A DNA stretch of 47,537 nt from Candidatus Merdivivens pullicola (GCA_017694945.1 JADIMA010000066.1:1-47537); one strand, 5' to 3'; counted from the stretch's first letter, positions 23,693 to 33,098 are shown. Translations and numbers: made by a program. Notes: generated by a model from the sequence alone, not told the origin.

Positions 23693-25183
23693 ATGAAAAA
23701 GAATCTACTATTATCCCTGCTCGCCATCATCTCATTTTCAATAATGGGAGGGGCAGTTTCCAGTTGTACTGAAGAACAGCGTATTGAAGTTACAGACATC
23801 CAAATCGACAAAAACAGCGTAGATATTGTTCGTGGAAGCACTATGCAACTTACGGCTACCATCACCCCGGAAAATGCCACAGACTATCTCATAGAATGGG
23901 AATCTTCAAATCCGGAAGTTGCCACGGTGACACAGGGAGGTCTTGTAGAGGGCATCGCCATAGGGAACACTTCTGTCTCGGCTAAAGTAAACGGCAAAGT
24001 TTCCGTATGCCGCGTAAATGTCATAGGGAAGCCTGCCGAATCCATAACTGTAACCCCTTCAGAGATTTCCATTAAAAAAGAAGAGACATATACTTTGCAG
24101 GCCGAAATCTCACCTGCCGATGCCGACCAGAAAGAAATTACCTGGAGTACGGCAGACTCATCCATAGCCATTGTTTCCCAAAGCGGCGAAGTAACTGCTG
24201 TAAATGTCGGCAACGTATCTATATATGCCACCTGCGGAAATGCAACTGATGAATGTCTCGTAACCGTAGAGGGCATAACTGTCGAGAGCATATCCTTAAC
24301 ACCTGAAATAGCCGATGTCCTGGTAGGAGAAAACATTAAACTTTCAGCCACAATATTGCCGGAAAATGCAGACTACGGACAAATATACTGGTCCAGTTCG
24401 GATGAAAGCATAGCAACAGTGGACGGAAACGGCACAGTAACCGGAATCACAGTCGGTACTGCCACAATCACAGCGAAAATCGGAGATGTTTCAGGCAGCG
24501 CGGAAATTACAGTTGAAACTCCGCAAGCCAATGTCGGCGATTTTTATTATTCTGACGGAACATGGTCAACAGAACTTAATCCGGACAAAGAAGTCATTGC
24601 CATGATCTTCTATGTGGGACAACATCCGAACGATGCGTCCGACTATACATCGACCGGAATAGGAAAGTCCCGTTGCAACGGTTATGCAATGGCACTCACC
24701 AATGCGACAGACGGATATTATTACTGGGGGCCTGAAGACGGAAGCGACCTCGGCTGTTATCCTATTGATGAAAACGGAAACATTGTTGACAACTACACAA
24801 ACTTCCGTGACAGCGACTGGAGCGGATACAAATACACTCAAATCATAATAGATGCAGCCGAGAAAAACGGAGGTCTTGCACCGGAGCCGGCTTCAGCCTA
24901 CCCTGCCATGTACTATACTCTCGCATACGAGGATACCTGCCCGTCGCCTGCAAGCAGTTCAGGATGGTTCATGCCTGCCATAAGCCAGACCTGGACTCTG
25001 ATAGAGAACAAGGCATTGCTTGAAAAAGCCGGAGCCGAACTTCCAGAAGACTGGTACTATTCTTCATCAGAAGACTCATGGGCTCTTGACATGGTACTTA
25101 GCATCAATATGAGTACAATGACTTGCAGAAGCAACTGGAAAGAAAGCCAGGTAAACCTCATAAGACCGATACTTGCATTCTAA
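23693..25183 (+). CDS. Lipoprotein with three Big_2 Ig-like domains and a C-terminal Lcl/FISUMP-like domain
   Basis: A 496-residue predicted surface lipoprotein; the signal peptide ends 'GGAVSSC', with the lipid Cys near residue 25. Three Ig-like Big_2 repeats lie at about 30-110, 113-192 and 195-274; each has 'L.AtI.PenA....I.W.SS...iAtV...G.V.gi.vG...I.A'. The C-terminal domain (about 276-496) begins 'VGDFYYSDGTWS' and contains 'SSGWFMPAISQTWTLIENK', 'WYYSSSE' and ends 'LIRPILAF', resembling the Lcl/Fibrobacter-paralogous type of ligand-binding domain. It is Cys-poor except for a few conserved positions. Adhesion or glycan binding is likely but unproven. A paralogue follows 39 bp later. Confidence 0.85.
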   Translation: MKKNLLLSLLAIISFSIMGGAVSSCTEEQRIEVTDIQIDKNSVDIVRGSTMQLTATITPENATDYLIEWESSNPEVATVTQGGLVEGIAIGNTSVSAKVNGKVSVCRVNVIGKPAESITVTPSEISIKKEETYTLQAEISPADADQKEITWSTADSSIAIVSQSGEVTAVNVGNVSIYATCGNATDECLVTVEGITVESISLTPEIADVLVGENIKLSATILPENADYGQIYWSSSDESIATVDGNGTVTGITVGTATITAKIGDVSGSAEITVETPQANVGDFYYSDGTWSTELNPDKEVIAMIFYVGQHPNDASDYTSTGIGKSRCNGYAMALTNATDGYYYWGPEDGSDLGCYPIDENGNIVDNYTNFRDSDWSGYKYTQIIIDAAEKNGGLAPEPASAYPAMYYTLAYEDTCPSPASSSGWFMPAISQTWTLIENKALLEKAGAELPEDWYYSSSEDSWALDMVLSINMSTMTCRSNWKESQVNLIRPILAF

Positions 25184-25200
25184 ACACATATCCAAAATTG

Positions 25201-25226
25201 AAAATACAAATGTAAAATACAAATGT
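25201..25226 (+). repeat. 13-bp tandem duplication creating a start-stop codon pair
   Basis: AAAATACAAATGT occurs twice without a gap (25201-25213 and 25214-25226). The second copy supplies the start codon of the second lipoprotein (25223). The first copy supplies an out-of-frame ATG (25210) followed at once by TAA, a minimal upstream ORF. Confidence 0.8.
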
Positions 25227-26233
25227 CATCATATAATTTTTTACGCAGAAGCCTGTATTTTATCGCACTCGCTACTGGAGCCATGTTGTCAACAGCCTGC
25301 GAAGAGACAGAAAAAGACCCTGAAATACCAGTAGAAAGCATAGAATTAAACAAAGTCTCCATATATGCCTTCACCGGAGACCAGATACAACTGAATGCCA
25401 CCATCTTGCCGGTCAATGCTACTGACACGCACATAGAATGGAGTTCTTCAGACGAAAATATAGCATTCGTTGACAGCACAGGGCTGGTAAAAATCCAGCA
25501 TAATGAAGGCACAGCCAGTATATATGCTACCTGCGGGGCAGCATATGCACAATGTGATGTAACCTCCGTTTTTGCAGAAATAGGACAATATTATTGCAGC
25601 GACGGCACAATAAGCGATGAATATGATCCTGAAAAAGCCGTGGCACTCATATTTTACACAAGACACCATCCAAACGATCTTTCTGATTACAGTTCAACCG
25701 GTATCGGAAATGAAAAATGCCACGGTTACGCCGTAGCCTTGCACGATGCGATTGACAGTTGGTGCGTATGGGGCCCTTATGAAATATTGGAATGCTATCC
25801 TAAAGACCAGAACGGCAATCCGATAGACAATTTCGCCGGAAATACCTCCGACACAGACTGGAGCGGATACCTCTACACGCAGATTATACAAGAGGCTGCA
25901 CAAAAACTGGACGGCATGTGGGGGCCGGAAAAACTGGAAGGATACGCGGCGTGCTGGTACGCTGTTAATTATGAAAATACTGTCCCTGCTCCTGCCACAA
26001 GCAGCGGATGGTTCCTGCCGGCGGGCAGCCAGATCTGGGAAGTCTTTGAAAACGTCGATTTGCTCGACCGGGTAGAAGAACACAGATTTGTAACCGACGA
26101 CTGGTACTGGTCATCATCCGAGTACTGGGACAATCCTGAAGAAGGGGCCAACTTCCTCAACACCCAGACTAAAAGGATTGAAGGACTTGACAAAAGCGGC
26201 GGAAACCTTGTACGTTCCATATTGGCATATTAG
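25223..26233 (+). CDS. Paralogous lipoprotein with one Ig-like domain and the same C-terminal domain
   Basis: A 336-residue relative of the preceding protein. The signal peptide ends 'MLSTAC' (lipid Cys at residue 26). It has one Big_2 Ig-like domain (about 38-113, 'VESIELNKVSIYAFTGDQIQ') instead of three. The C-terminal domain (about 116-336) matches its neighbour closely: 'IGQYYCSDGTIS', 'TDWSGYLYTQII', 'SSGWFLPAGSQIWEVFENVD', 'WYWSSSE' and 'NLVRSILAY'. The pair arose by duplication with loss or gain of Ig repeats. The start codon is in the second copy of a 13-bp duplication. The two are probably read from one transcript and end at the hairpin at 26259. Confidence 0.85.
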   Translation: MSSYNFLRRSLYFIALATGAMLSTACEETEKDPEIPVESIELNKVSIYAFTGDQIQLNATILPVNATDTHIEWSSSDENIAFVDSTGLVKIQHNEGTASIYATCGAAYAQCDVTSVFAEIGQYYCSDGTISDEYDPEKAVALIFYTRHHPNDLSDYSSTGIGNEKCHGYAVALHDAIDSWCVWGPYEILECYPKDQNGNPIDNFAGNTSDTDWSGYLYTQIIQEAAQKLDGMWGPEKLEGYAACWYAVNYENTVPAPATSSGWFLPAGSQIWEVFENVDLLDRVEEHRFVTDDWYWSSSEYWDNPEEGANFLNTQTKRIEGLDKSGGNLVRSILAY

Positions 26234-26258
26234 GAACGCACGACTACAAACCTGGCCC

Positions 26259-26305
26259 ATTTCCCCGTTCGGTGTCATAGCAGGCCGGACGGGGAAATAT
26301 TCTTT
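26259..26305 (+). terminator. Terminator after the lipoprotein pair
   Basis: A long stem, ATTTCCCCGT (26259-26268) with ACGGGGAAAT (26289-26298), extended inward by CGG/CCG, followed by ATTCTTTT. It separates the lipoproteins from the aminopeptidase gene. Confidence 0.75.
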
Positions 26306-26357
26306 TATGATTATCGTTTATTCTTTTAAAACCGGATGGAAGTTAACGGAAGTTGGT

Positions 26358-26365
26358 TAATTTTG
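26358..26365 (+). promoter_or_regulatory. -7 promoter element abutting the aminopeptidase start codon
   Basis: TAATTTTG matches TAnnTTTG but ends only 4 bases before the ATG at 26370. If it is used, the mRNA would be leaderless or nearly so. The next in-frame Met is at codon 14, so a shorter protein with a normal leader is an alternative. Confidence 0.35.
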
Positions 26366-26369
26366 TACA

Positions 26370-28181
26370 ATGGACTCAAAGGAAAAAATACTTTCGCTCA
26401 GGAAACTCATGAACGAAAACGGTTGGGACGCCGCCATAATCTCAGGCAGCGACCCCCACTCGGACGAATATGTTCCGGAAAGATGGCAGGCGCGCAAATG
26501 GATATCGGGATTCACAGGTTCCGCCGGTGACATTGTAGTGACGATGAATCATGCCGGACTGTGGACAGACAGCCGGTATTTCATACAGGCTGAAAAAGAA
26601 CTTGAAGGGAGCGGAATCGAACTGCACAAGACACGCCTCCCTGACAGCATAGGCATCCCCGAATGGCTGGAGTCAGCCGCTAAAAACAAACCGGGCTTCA
26701 AAGTCGTAGCCGACGGACTGACAATGAACACAGACGAAATACTGTCAATAAGGCACAGTATCGGGAAACATGGAGGCATGCTTGAAGACATTCCGGATTA
26801 CTTGTCGGCCATCTGGAAAGACAGGCCGGATTATCCTGCGGCAAAAGCCTGTACCCTTCCATTAAGATACTCCGGCAAACCAAGAAAAGAAAAGATAGCA
26901 TGGCTGAGGGGCATCATGAGCAGGGAGGGATGCGCCGCAATGCTTTTGTCAGTACTTGACGATATCGCATGGCTCTTCAACATAAGGGGAGGCGACATTG
27001 AATACAATCCGCTGCTGCTCGCGTATGCAGTCATAACCCTGGATGACTGTGAAATATTCACTGACGGCCGGAAGTTTTCCCGGAACGAAACGCTTGAACT
27101 GCAAAAAGACGGCATAGACATCTTACCGTATGAAAGCATTTCAAGCAGGCTGGCAACACACTCGAAAACTTACGGCAACATACTGATTGACAGAAGTACT
27201 CTGAATTTCCACCTCTATGAAACCGTCACCGGATGTTTCGGAAACGACAGGGTAATAAACAGGCCTTCACCCATACCTGCCGCCAAATCCGTCAAAAACG
27301 GCGTTGAAATCAGAGGAATGAAAAAAGCCGCCCTGATGGACGGAATAGCCATGACAAGATTTTTCATCTGGCTGGACGGACAGATGCGCCTCGTAAAAAA
27401 GGGAAAAACCGAAGTATCAGAAATCGATGCGGCGGAAAAATTAAGGCAATTGAGGAAAGAGGCCGGAGCGCTTGACGAAAGTTTCGGCACAATATCGGCC
27501 TACGGGCAAAATGCCGCACTGCCGCATTACAGTGCTACCGAAAATTCATTTTCCTATCTGAAACCGCATGGACTTTACCTGGTCGATTCGGGAGGCCAGT
27601 ACCCTTACGGCACTACGGACATCACGCGGACAATACCGCTCGGAAGACTCGGCAAAGAAGAAAGAAGAGGTTATACGCTTGTGCTGAAAGGGATGATAGC
27701 GCTTTCCAGAGCGATTTTCCCAAAAGGAAGCAGAGGGACAAATCTGGATGCGCTTGCCAGAGAAGCCTTGTGGCAATCCCGAATGGATTACGGGCACGGC
27801 ACGGGCCACGGAGTCGGACACAGGCTATGCGTACACGAAGGGCCTCAGGCCATCAGGCACAACTGGGTTGACTGCCCGCTGCTACCGGGAATGATTACCT
27901 CAAATGAACCGGGCCTGTATGTAGAAGGCAGGTACGGAATCCGTCATGAAAACCTTGTCCTTTGCAAAGAAGCCGGGAAAAACCGCTTCGGCGAATGGCT
28001 GTGCTTTGAGACTGTCACTTATGTCCACATCGACACATCCGCAATCGACAGGAAACTCCTCACAAAACAGGAAATAAACTGGCTTAACTCATACAACAGG
28101 GGAGTTCTTGCAAAACTTAGCAGGCATCTTGACCGCGACGAACGGAAATGGCTGGCAAAACGGTGCAGGCCGATTAAATAA
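26370..28181 (+). CDS. Xaa-Pro aminopeptidase (M24B), three-domain form
   Basis: A 603-residue metallopeptidase that removes an N-terminal residue preceding proline. Two creatinase-like N-terminal domains (about 1-155 and 160-305) precede the pita-bread catalytic domain (about 310-540) and a short C-terminal extension with 'DRKLLTKQEINWLNSYN'. The five metal ligands are readable as Asp406 (VDSGGQY), Asp417 (GTTDITRT), His480 (GTGHGVGH), Glu513 (SNEPGLY) and Glu527 (RHENLV). The length matches the eukaryotic aminopeptidase P1 type and not the 440-residue E. coli PepP. No signal peptide is visible, so it is cytoplasmic. Confidence 0.92.
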   Translation: MDSKEKILSLRKLMNENGWDAAIISGSDPHSDEYVPERWQARKWISGFTGSAGDIVVTMNHAGLWTDSRYFIQAEKELEGSGIELHKTRLPDSIGIPEWLESAAKNKPGFKVVADGLTMNTDEILSIRHSIGKHGGMLEDIPDYLSAIWKDRPDYPAAKACTLPLRYSGKPRKEKIAWLRGIMSREGCAAMLLSVLDDIAWLFNIRGGDIEYNPLLLAYAVITLDDCEIFTDGRKFSRNETLELQKDGIDILPYESISSRLATHSKTYGNILIDRSTLNFHLYETVTGCFGNDRVINRPSPIPAAKSVKNGVEIRGMKKAALMDGIAMTRFFIWLDGQMRLVKKGKTEVSEIDAAEKLRQLRKEAGALDESFGTISAYGQNAALPHYSATENSFSYLKPHGLYLVDSGGQYPYGTTDITRTIPLGRLGKEERRGYTLVLKGMIALSRAIFPKGSRGTNLDALAREALWQSRMDYGHGTGHGVGHRLCVHEGPQAIRHNWVDCPLLPGMITSNEPGLYVEGRYGIRHENLVLCKEAGKNRFGEWLCFETVTYVHIDTSAIDRKLLTKQEINWLNSYNRGVLAKLSRHLDRDERKWLAKRCRPIK

Positions 28182-28183
28182 CA

Positions 28184-28220
28184 AAAGAGGACGAGCAAAA
28201 CCGATTTTGTCGTCCTCTTT
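28184..28220. terminator. Bidirectional terminator between the aminopeptidase and glnA
   Basis: A perfect 11-bp stem (AAAGAGGACGA / TCGTCCTCTTT) with a 15-base loop lies between two convergent stop codons. The A and T flanks provide a T run on both strands. It is the probable end of the 12-kb ribosomal protein-glnA transcript. Confidence 0.85.
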
Positions 28221-28243
28221 CGTATAATGTAATGTCCGCAAGA

Positions 28244-29746
28244 TTATCCGCAATGGAAATAAGTCTTGACTATCTCTGAAACCAAAGAACTGTCTTCTTT
28301 GGCTTTTTTAGCAAGTTCCTTATCGTCGTATGCCTTCAGACGTGCTACAACGCCGTCTATCATTTCCGGACTGAATACTCCATATTTTTCATAATACGCC
28401 CTCTGCGCTGCAAGGCAGTCGGCAGAATCCGAGCAATTCGAAGGAAGATGCTCAAGAGCCTCGGCCTTGGCCTGGTTTTCTTCTTTATGGATATCCACAT
28501 CGACATAACAACGTTCTGCTATTTCAAGAGCGTTGTCGAGTTCGAAACCGGTCCTCACGGCGACGCAAAGACTTGCGAGGAGCTGGTAAATATCCGCCGA
28601 AGCATCAGGCGAACGCATCTCCACCGTCTGTTTCTCAGGATGAGCCGAGTCATTGGCCTTCTCCAGAGGATTGGCCACTGCGCACATATCCTTTGCGGCA
28701 GTCCAACCGAGCGGTACCCTGACAAGCACCGAACGGTTCCTGTCGCCCCAGCATACGTTTGTAGGCGCTTCCTGATGAGGGACAAGACGGAAATATGAAG
28801 TAGGCACTTTGTTCCCGAATGCAGTAATCGAAGGAGCCAGAACCATCATGCCGGCAATTGCCTTGCGGGCGTCCTCGGAAAGGACTCCGTTATGAAGCAT
28901 CATGTTCTTTCCGTCCTTGACGATCTTCATGTGAATGTGCATTCCTGAACCAGCCTTGCCTTCAGTGATCTTAGGAGCGAAAGTGACTTCGTAACCGTAA
29001 CTGTGGCCAAGATTCCTTATAATCCATTTTGCAAGCATCAACTGATCGGCAGCCTGCTCTGCAGGAACAGGCAGGAACTCGATCTCGTTCTGTTCGTAAA
29101 TCATGGAATTTTCGGTAAAATTGCCCACTTCGTTGTGGCCGTATTTTATGGAAGCCCCCGTAGAAGCTATGCAATACATGCACTGGGTACGGAAATCACC
29201 GAATTTTGAAAACGGAGCGGATTCATGATAACCCTTCTGATCCTTTGCAGGATACATGCAGTCGTCTTCGGCTATTACATAGTATTCCAGTTCACCCATT
29301 GCATAGAACTCCATGCCTGTCGTCTGCTTGAAAGCCTCGCAAGCTTTCCTGAGCGTATATTCAGGGCTGCTTGCCAGAGGCTGTCCGTCCTTGTTAAAGA
29401 ACGAGCAAAGCATTGTAACGGTAGGTATTTCCGCAAACGGATCCACGAAAGCGGTACGGAAACGAGGCAATACATAAAGATCGCTGCTGCCTGCCTCTAT
29501 AAATGAGAACAGACTTGAACCGTCAACCCTTTCACCGCATGTCAGGATAGTTTCAAGATACTCCTCGCTATTGATAACGAAATTGAGTGTCTTCAACCTT
29601 CCGTCTTCTGCAGGGTACATGAAATTCACCATCCGGATATCGTTTTCCTTGATAAACCGGATGATGTCTTCCTTTGTAAACTCCTCGGAAGATTTTTTCA
29701 GGAAAGATACTATCCTGTTAGGGTTCAATGAAATATTCTTGTTCAT
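28244..29746 (-). CDS. glnA: Glutamine synthetase, type I-like
   Basis: A 500-residue enzyme that makes glutamine from glutamate, ammonia and ATP. The N-terminal beta-grasp domain (about 25-115) is followed by the catalytic domain: 'YAMGELEYYVI' (first metal/glutamate ligands), 'GKAGSGMHIHMKI' (ATP-binding His), 'VPHQEAPTNVCWGDRNRSVLV' region (Arg contacts) and 'VEMRSPDASADIYQLLASL' (RxPD). The adenylylation loop motif of enterobacterial GlnA is not recognisable, so that mode of control is unlikely. It begins 2 bp after the rplQ stop, an unusual position at the end of the ribosomal operon; no separate -7 element is obvious in the gap. Confidence 0.9.
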   Translation of the reverse strand: MNKNISLNPNRIVSFLKKSSEEFTKEDIIRFIKENDIRMVNFMYPAEDGRLKTLNFVINSEEYLETILTCGERVDGSSLFSFIEAGSSDLYVLPRFRTAFVDPFAEIPTVTMLCSFFNKDGQPLASSPEYTLRKACEAFKQTTGMEFYAMGELEYYVIAEDDCMYPAKDQKGYHESAPFSKFGDFRTQCMYCIASTGASIKYGHNEVGNFTENSMIYEQNEIEFLPVPAEQAADQLMLAKWIIRNLGHSYGYEVTFAPKITEGKAGSGMHIHMKIVKDGKNMMLHNGVLSEDARKAIAGMMVLAPSITAFGNKVPTSYFRLVPHQEAPTNVCWGDRNRSVLVRVPLGWTAAKDMCAVANPLEKANDSAHPEKQTVEMRSPDASADIYQLLASLCVAVRTGFELDNALEIAERCYVDVDIHKEENQAKAEALEHLPSNCSDSADCLAAQRAYYEKYGVFSPEMIDGVVARLKAYDDKELAKKAKEDSSLVSEIVKTYFHCG

Positions 29747-29748
29747 TA

Positions 29749-30219
29749 TTATTCTGCTTTTTGTTCTTCTGCTGCTGCAGGAGCATCCTGAGCCGCTTTC
29801 TTTGAACGGCTGCGACGTGTAGTCTTCTTTTCAGCCTTTACTGGAGCCGCCATTGCTGCCTCGTTGAAGTCAACAAGTTCTATCAAAGCCATTTCAGAAG
29901 CGTCACCCTGTCTGAAACCTACCTTCAGGATACGTGTGTATCCGCCCGGACGATCAGCAATCTTAGGGGCAATGACACGGAACAATTCGGTAACAGCCTG
30001 CTTTTGCTTAAGATAACTGAATACGGTACGGCGCGAATGCGTAGTATCCTCTTTGGATTTTGTTATAAGAGGTTCTACGTACATCCTCAAAGCCTTCGCT
30101 TTGGCCAAAGTGGTCGTTATCCTTTTGTGCAAGATAAGCGAAGAAGCCATATTCGCAAGCATCGCTTTGCGATGAGCGCTTTTACGGCCCAGATGATTGA
30201 TTGCTTTATTGTGCCTCAT
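29749..30219 (-). CDS. rplQ: 50S ribosomal protein L17
   Basis: A 156-residue L17. The conserved core ([20 protein letters not shown] through about residue 120) is followed by a Lys/Ala/Glu-rich tail of about 30 residues ('[19 protein letters not shown]'), a common Bacteroidetes extension that is absent from the 127-residue E. coli protein. The start overlaps the rpoA stop by 14 bp. L17 lies near the peptide exit tunnel. Confidence 0.97.
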   Translation of the reverse strand: MRHNKAINHLGRKSAHRKAMLANMASSLILHKRITTTLAKAKALRMYVEPLITKSKEDTTHSRRTVFSYLKQKQAVTELFRVIAPKIADRPGGYTRILKVGFRQGDASEMALIELVDFNEAAMAAPVKAEKKTTRRSRSKKAAQDAPAAAEEQKAE

Positions 30220-31228
30220 AATTATTATTAATGTGTTTCTTTACTTCAATATTGTACTTGCTTACATCCATGCCGAATGTAAGATTCCATTTGTCCACGA
30301 GAACATCTATTTCGTTCAGGGATTTCTTTCCGAAATTCCTGAATTTCATCAATTCACTTCTCTGATAAGAAACCAGATCCGCAAAAGTCTCGATATTTGC
30401 CGCCTTCAGACAGTTGAAAGCCCTGACGGAAAGACCCATGTCCGCAAGTTTCGTCAAAAGAAGATGACGCATGCGGAGTGAATCCTCGTCAAGTTCCTGC
30501 TGCTCGTTTTCAACGGCCGTCTCCAAAGCTATCTTCTCGTCAGAGAAAAGCATGAAGTGATAAATAAGTATCTTTGCCGCTTCTTTCAATGCCGCCTTAG
30601 GAGAAATCGAACCGTCGGTAGTAACTTCGAGCACCAATTTGTCGTAGTCGGTCTTCTGCTCGACACGCCAGGGCTCGACAATCCAGTTCACATTTTTTAT
30701 AGGTGTGAAGATTGCATCGATCGGAAGCGTATCAACCGGAGCATTAGGGTCACGGTTCTCTTCTGCCGGGACAAAACCCCTGCCCTTGCCAACCACAATG
30801 TCAATAACGAGTTTTACGGAAGGCTCCATTGAACAGATATGCAGTTCCGGATTAAGAACCTTGAATGAAGAAAGAGCGTTGGAGATATCCTCTGCGGTAA
30901 ACTCCTGTTTTCCGCTTATCGTAATCGTGGCCACCTCTCCGTCTTCGGTTTCAACCATCCTCTTAAAGCGCACCTGCTTGAGATTAAGGATGATATCCTG
31001 AAGACCTTCAATAACTCCGGGGATGGTGTCGAACTCATGCGTTACCCCGGCAATCTTGATAGAAGTGATGGCAAAACCCTCTAATGACGACAATAAGATG
31101 CGACGGAAAGCGTTACCAATTGTCTGTCCGTATCCCTGCTCGAGAGGACGGAATTCGAAACGGCCAAAGGTATCGGTTGCGTCGAGCATTATTACCTTAT
31201 CCGGTTTTTGAAATGCTAAAATTGCCAT
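30206..31228 (-). CDS. rpoA: RNA polymerase alpha subunit
   Basis: A 340-residue alpha subunit. The N-terminal domain (about 1-235) that dimerises and assembles the enzyme contains '[28 protein letters not shown]'-type segments; the C-terminal domain (about 255-320) contains '[20 protein letters not shown]' and '[15 protein letters not shown]', the helix-hairpin-helix that binds UP elements and activators. The tail '[11 protein letters not shown]' overlaps rplQ. Full length for Bacteroidetes. Confidence 0.98.
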   Translation of the reverse strand: MAILAFQKPDKVIMLDATDTFGRFEFRPLEQGYGQTIGNAFRRILLSSLEGFAITSIKIAGVTHEFDTIPGVIEGLQDIILNLKQVRFKRMVETEDGEVATITISGKQEFTAEDISNALSSFKVLNPELHICSMEPSVKLVIDIVVGKGRGFVPAEENRDPNAPVDTLPIDAIFTPIKNVNWIVEPWRVEQKTDYDKLVLEVTTDGSISPKAALKEAAKILIYHFMLFSDEKIALETAVENEQQELDEDSLRMRHLLLTKLADMGLSVRAFNCLKAANIETFADLVSYQRSELMKFRNFGKKSLNEIDVLVDKWNLTFGMDVSKYNIEVKKHINNNYEAQ

Positions 31229-31264
31229 AATTTCCTAATTTTTAGTGTTTTGCCCTTTTACCTA

Positions 31265-31870
31265 TTATTTAGAGTACAACTCAACGATAAGCTGCTCATT
31301 GATGTTCTCAGGAATTTCTTCCCTGATCGGATAGTTCAGATATTTACCGGAAAGTTTTGAAGAATCGAACTCGATCCATGAAAACTTCCTGCCGGATGAA
31401 GCGACAGAATCCTGAATGACTTCAAGGCTCTTCGAACGCTCGCGCACCGCTACGACATCGCCAGGTCTTACAAGAGCCGAAGGCACGTTGCAAACCTCGC
31501 CGTTCACTGTGATGTGGCAATGGGATACGAGCTGCCTTGCAGCAGGACGTGTCTGAGCAAGCCCCATACGGTAAACGATATTGTCAAGACGGGATTCAAG
31601 GAGGATGATAAGGTTCTCACCTTTCACGCCTTTCATCCTTGATGCTTTTTCGTAAAGGTTACGGAACTGCCTTTCAAGGACACCGTAAGTATATTTTACT
31701 TTCTGCTTCTCCCTCAACTGAGTTCCATATTCGGAAGTTTTCTTGCGCTTCCTTGCCAAACCATGCTGTCCCGGAGGATAATTTCTCTTTTCGAAATCTT
31801 TATCCGGTCCATAAATAGGCTCTCCGAATTTGCGGGCTATTTTAGTCTTTGGCCCAATATATCTTGCCAT
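31265..31870 (-). CDS. rpsD: 30S ribosomal protein S4
   Basis: A 201-residue primary 16S rRNA-binding protein. '[21 protein letters not shown]' start lacks the Cys zinc finger of some S4 variants (C-minus form). The S4 RNA-binding domain is at about 92-155 ('[20 protein letters not shown]', '[18 protein letters not shown]'). In many bacteria S4 represses its own operon by binding the leader; no such leader structure could be recognised here. Confidence 0.97.
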   Translation of the reverse strand: MARYIGPKTKIARKFGEPIYGPDKDFEKRNYPPGQHGLARKRKKTSEYGTQLREKQKVKYTYGVLERQFRNLYEKASRMKGVKGENLIILLESRLDNIVYRMGLAQTRPAARQLVSHCHITVNGEVCNVPSALVRPGDVVAVRERSKSLEVIQDSVASSGRKFSWIEFDSSKLSGKYLNYPIREEIPENINEQLIVELYSK

Positions 31871-31905
31871 ATTAAATTACCTTTTAAAAAAACGTTATTA
31901 AGAAA

Positions 31906-32298
31906 TTATACTCTACGACGGCCTTTTGGACGGCAACCATTGTGAGGCATCGGGGTCACGTCTATAATCTCGGTAACTTCCACGCCTGTCGTGTGGATGG
32001 TACGGATTGCGGACTCACGTCCCTGACCCGGACCTTTGACATAAGCCTTTACTTTACGAAGGCCCAAGTCGTATGCTACTTTAGCAGCTTCTGCAGCCGC
32101 TACCTGAGCGGCATACGGGGTGTTTTTCTTAGAACCCCTGAAACCGCATTTACCTGCTGATGACCAACTGATAACCTGGCCAACGCTATTGGTTATCGTG
32201 ATAATCACATTGTTGAAGGTAGAGGAAATATGGGCTTGGCCATAAGCGTCCACCTTTACAACCCTTTTTTTATTTGCTGTTCCTGTTTTTTTTGCCAT
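31906..32298 (-). CDS. rpsK: 30S ribosomal protein S11
   Basis: A 130-residue platform protein of the small subunit that contacts mRNA near the E site. Recognised by '[20 protein letters not shown]', '[20 protein letters not shown]' and the C-terminal '[18 protein letters not shown]' (about 112-130). It lies 15 bp downstream of rpsM and 35 bp before rpsD. Confidence 0.97.
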   Translation of the reverse strand: MAKKTGTANKKRVVKVDAYGQAHISSTFNNVIITITNSVGQVISWSSAGKCGFRGSKKNTPYAAQVAAAEAAKVAYDLGLRKVKAYVKGPGQGRESAIRTIHTTGVEVTEIIDVTPMPHNGCRPKGRRRV

Positions 32299-32313
32299 GA
32301 TAGCTGCTATTTA

Positions 32314-32691
32314 CTATTTAGTTGCTTTTTTCTTGTTAGCTACAGTCTTCTTCCTGCCCTTCCTGGTACGAGCGTTGTTCTTTGTGCTCTGACCGCGGAC
32401 CGGAAGTCCGATACGATGACGTATTCCCCTGTAGCAACCGATATCCATGAGTCGCTTGATGTTCAACTGAATGGCTGAACGGAGTTCACCCTCGATCTTG
32501 TATTCTTGGGCAATCTTAGCACGGATGGCAGCGATCTGTTCGTCATTCCAGTCGCCCACCTTCGTATCGAAGTCAATGCCGAGTTCGGAAAGTATCTTCC
32601 TTGAAGAGCTGCGGCCAATTCCGAAGATATAGGTCAAACCTATCTCCCCTCTCTTATTCTTAGGTAAATCTACACCGGCTATACGTGCCAT
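32314..32691 (-). CDS. rpsM: 30S ribosomal protein S13
   Basis: A 125-residue protein of the 30S head that bridges to the 50S subunit and contacts P-site tRNA. '[20 protein letters not shown]' and '[17 protein letters not shown]' form the N-terminal helical domain; '[20 protein letters not shown]' with the basic tail ([14 protein letters not shown]) reaches tRNA. It follows rpmJ by 35 bp. Confidence 0.97.
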   Translation of the reverse strand: MARIAGVDLPKNKRGEIGLTYIFGIGRSSSRKILSELGIDFDTKVGDWNDEQIAAIRAKIAQEYKIEGELRSAIQLNIKRLMDIGCYRGIRHRIGLPVRGQSTKNNARTRKGRKKTVANKKKATK

Positions 32692-32726
32692 AATATACTT
32701 TTATTTTTAATTTTTACAATTAATAA

Positions 32727-32843
32727 TTATCCCTGGCGCATTTTAAATTTAGGGTTCTTTTTGCAAATGATGTATAAGCGGCCTTTGCGCTTAACTATCT
32801 TACAATCCTCGCTGCGCTTTTTAATGGATGCCTTTACTTTCAT
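32727..32843 (-). CDS. rpmJ: 50S ribosomal protein L36, zinc-free form
   Basis: A 38-residue protein read directly from the sequence: it starts [17 protein letters not shown] and ends NPKFKMRQG before a TAA at 32727-32729. The zinc-binding variant carries CxxC, a third Cys and a His; here the first Cys and the His are replaced, so this is the C-minus form usual for this phylum. It lies between infA (11 bp) and rpsM (35 bp), its standard place. Confidence 0.95.
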   Translation of the reverse strand: MKVKASIKKRSEDCKIVKRKGRLYIICKKNPKFKMRQG

Positions 32844-32854
32844 TTTTCTGAATT

Positions 32855-33073
32855 TTATTTGTACCTGAAAGAAATCCTTCCTTTTGTTAAATCATAAGGT
32901 GACATTTCGACACGCACCCTGTCTCCAGGAAGGATTCTGATATAATGCAATCTCATCTTACCGGAGATATGTGCTATAATCACATGACCGTTATCCAGTT
33001 CAACCCTGAACATCGCGTTGGACAAGGCTTCAATGATTACTCCGTCTTTTTCTATTGCTGCTTGTTTTGGCAT
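32855..33073 (-). CDS. infA: Translation initiation factor IF-1
   Basis: A 72-residue single OB-fold protein that blocks the A site during initiation. '[20 protein letters not shown]', '[20 protein letters not shown]' and '[16 protein letters not shown]' cover the whole conserved sequence. It sits between map (25 bp) and rpmJ, an arrangement common in Bacteroidetes. Confidence 0.97.
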   Translation of the reverse strand: MPKQAAIEKDGVIIEALSNAMFRVELDNGHVIIAHISGKMRLHYIRILPGDRVRVEMSPYDLTKGRISFRYK

Positions 33074-33098
33074 ACAATTATCACTCTTTAATTTAAAC

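Noticed and set aside
32727..32843. Loss of Cys residues in L36 as a mutation
   Set aside because: The zinc-free form is common in this phylum and S14 here is also zinc-free, so it is a normal variant.
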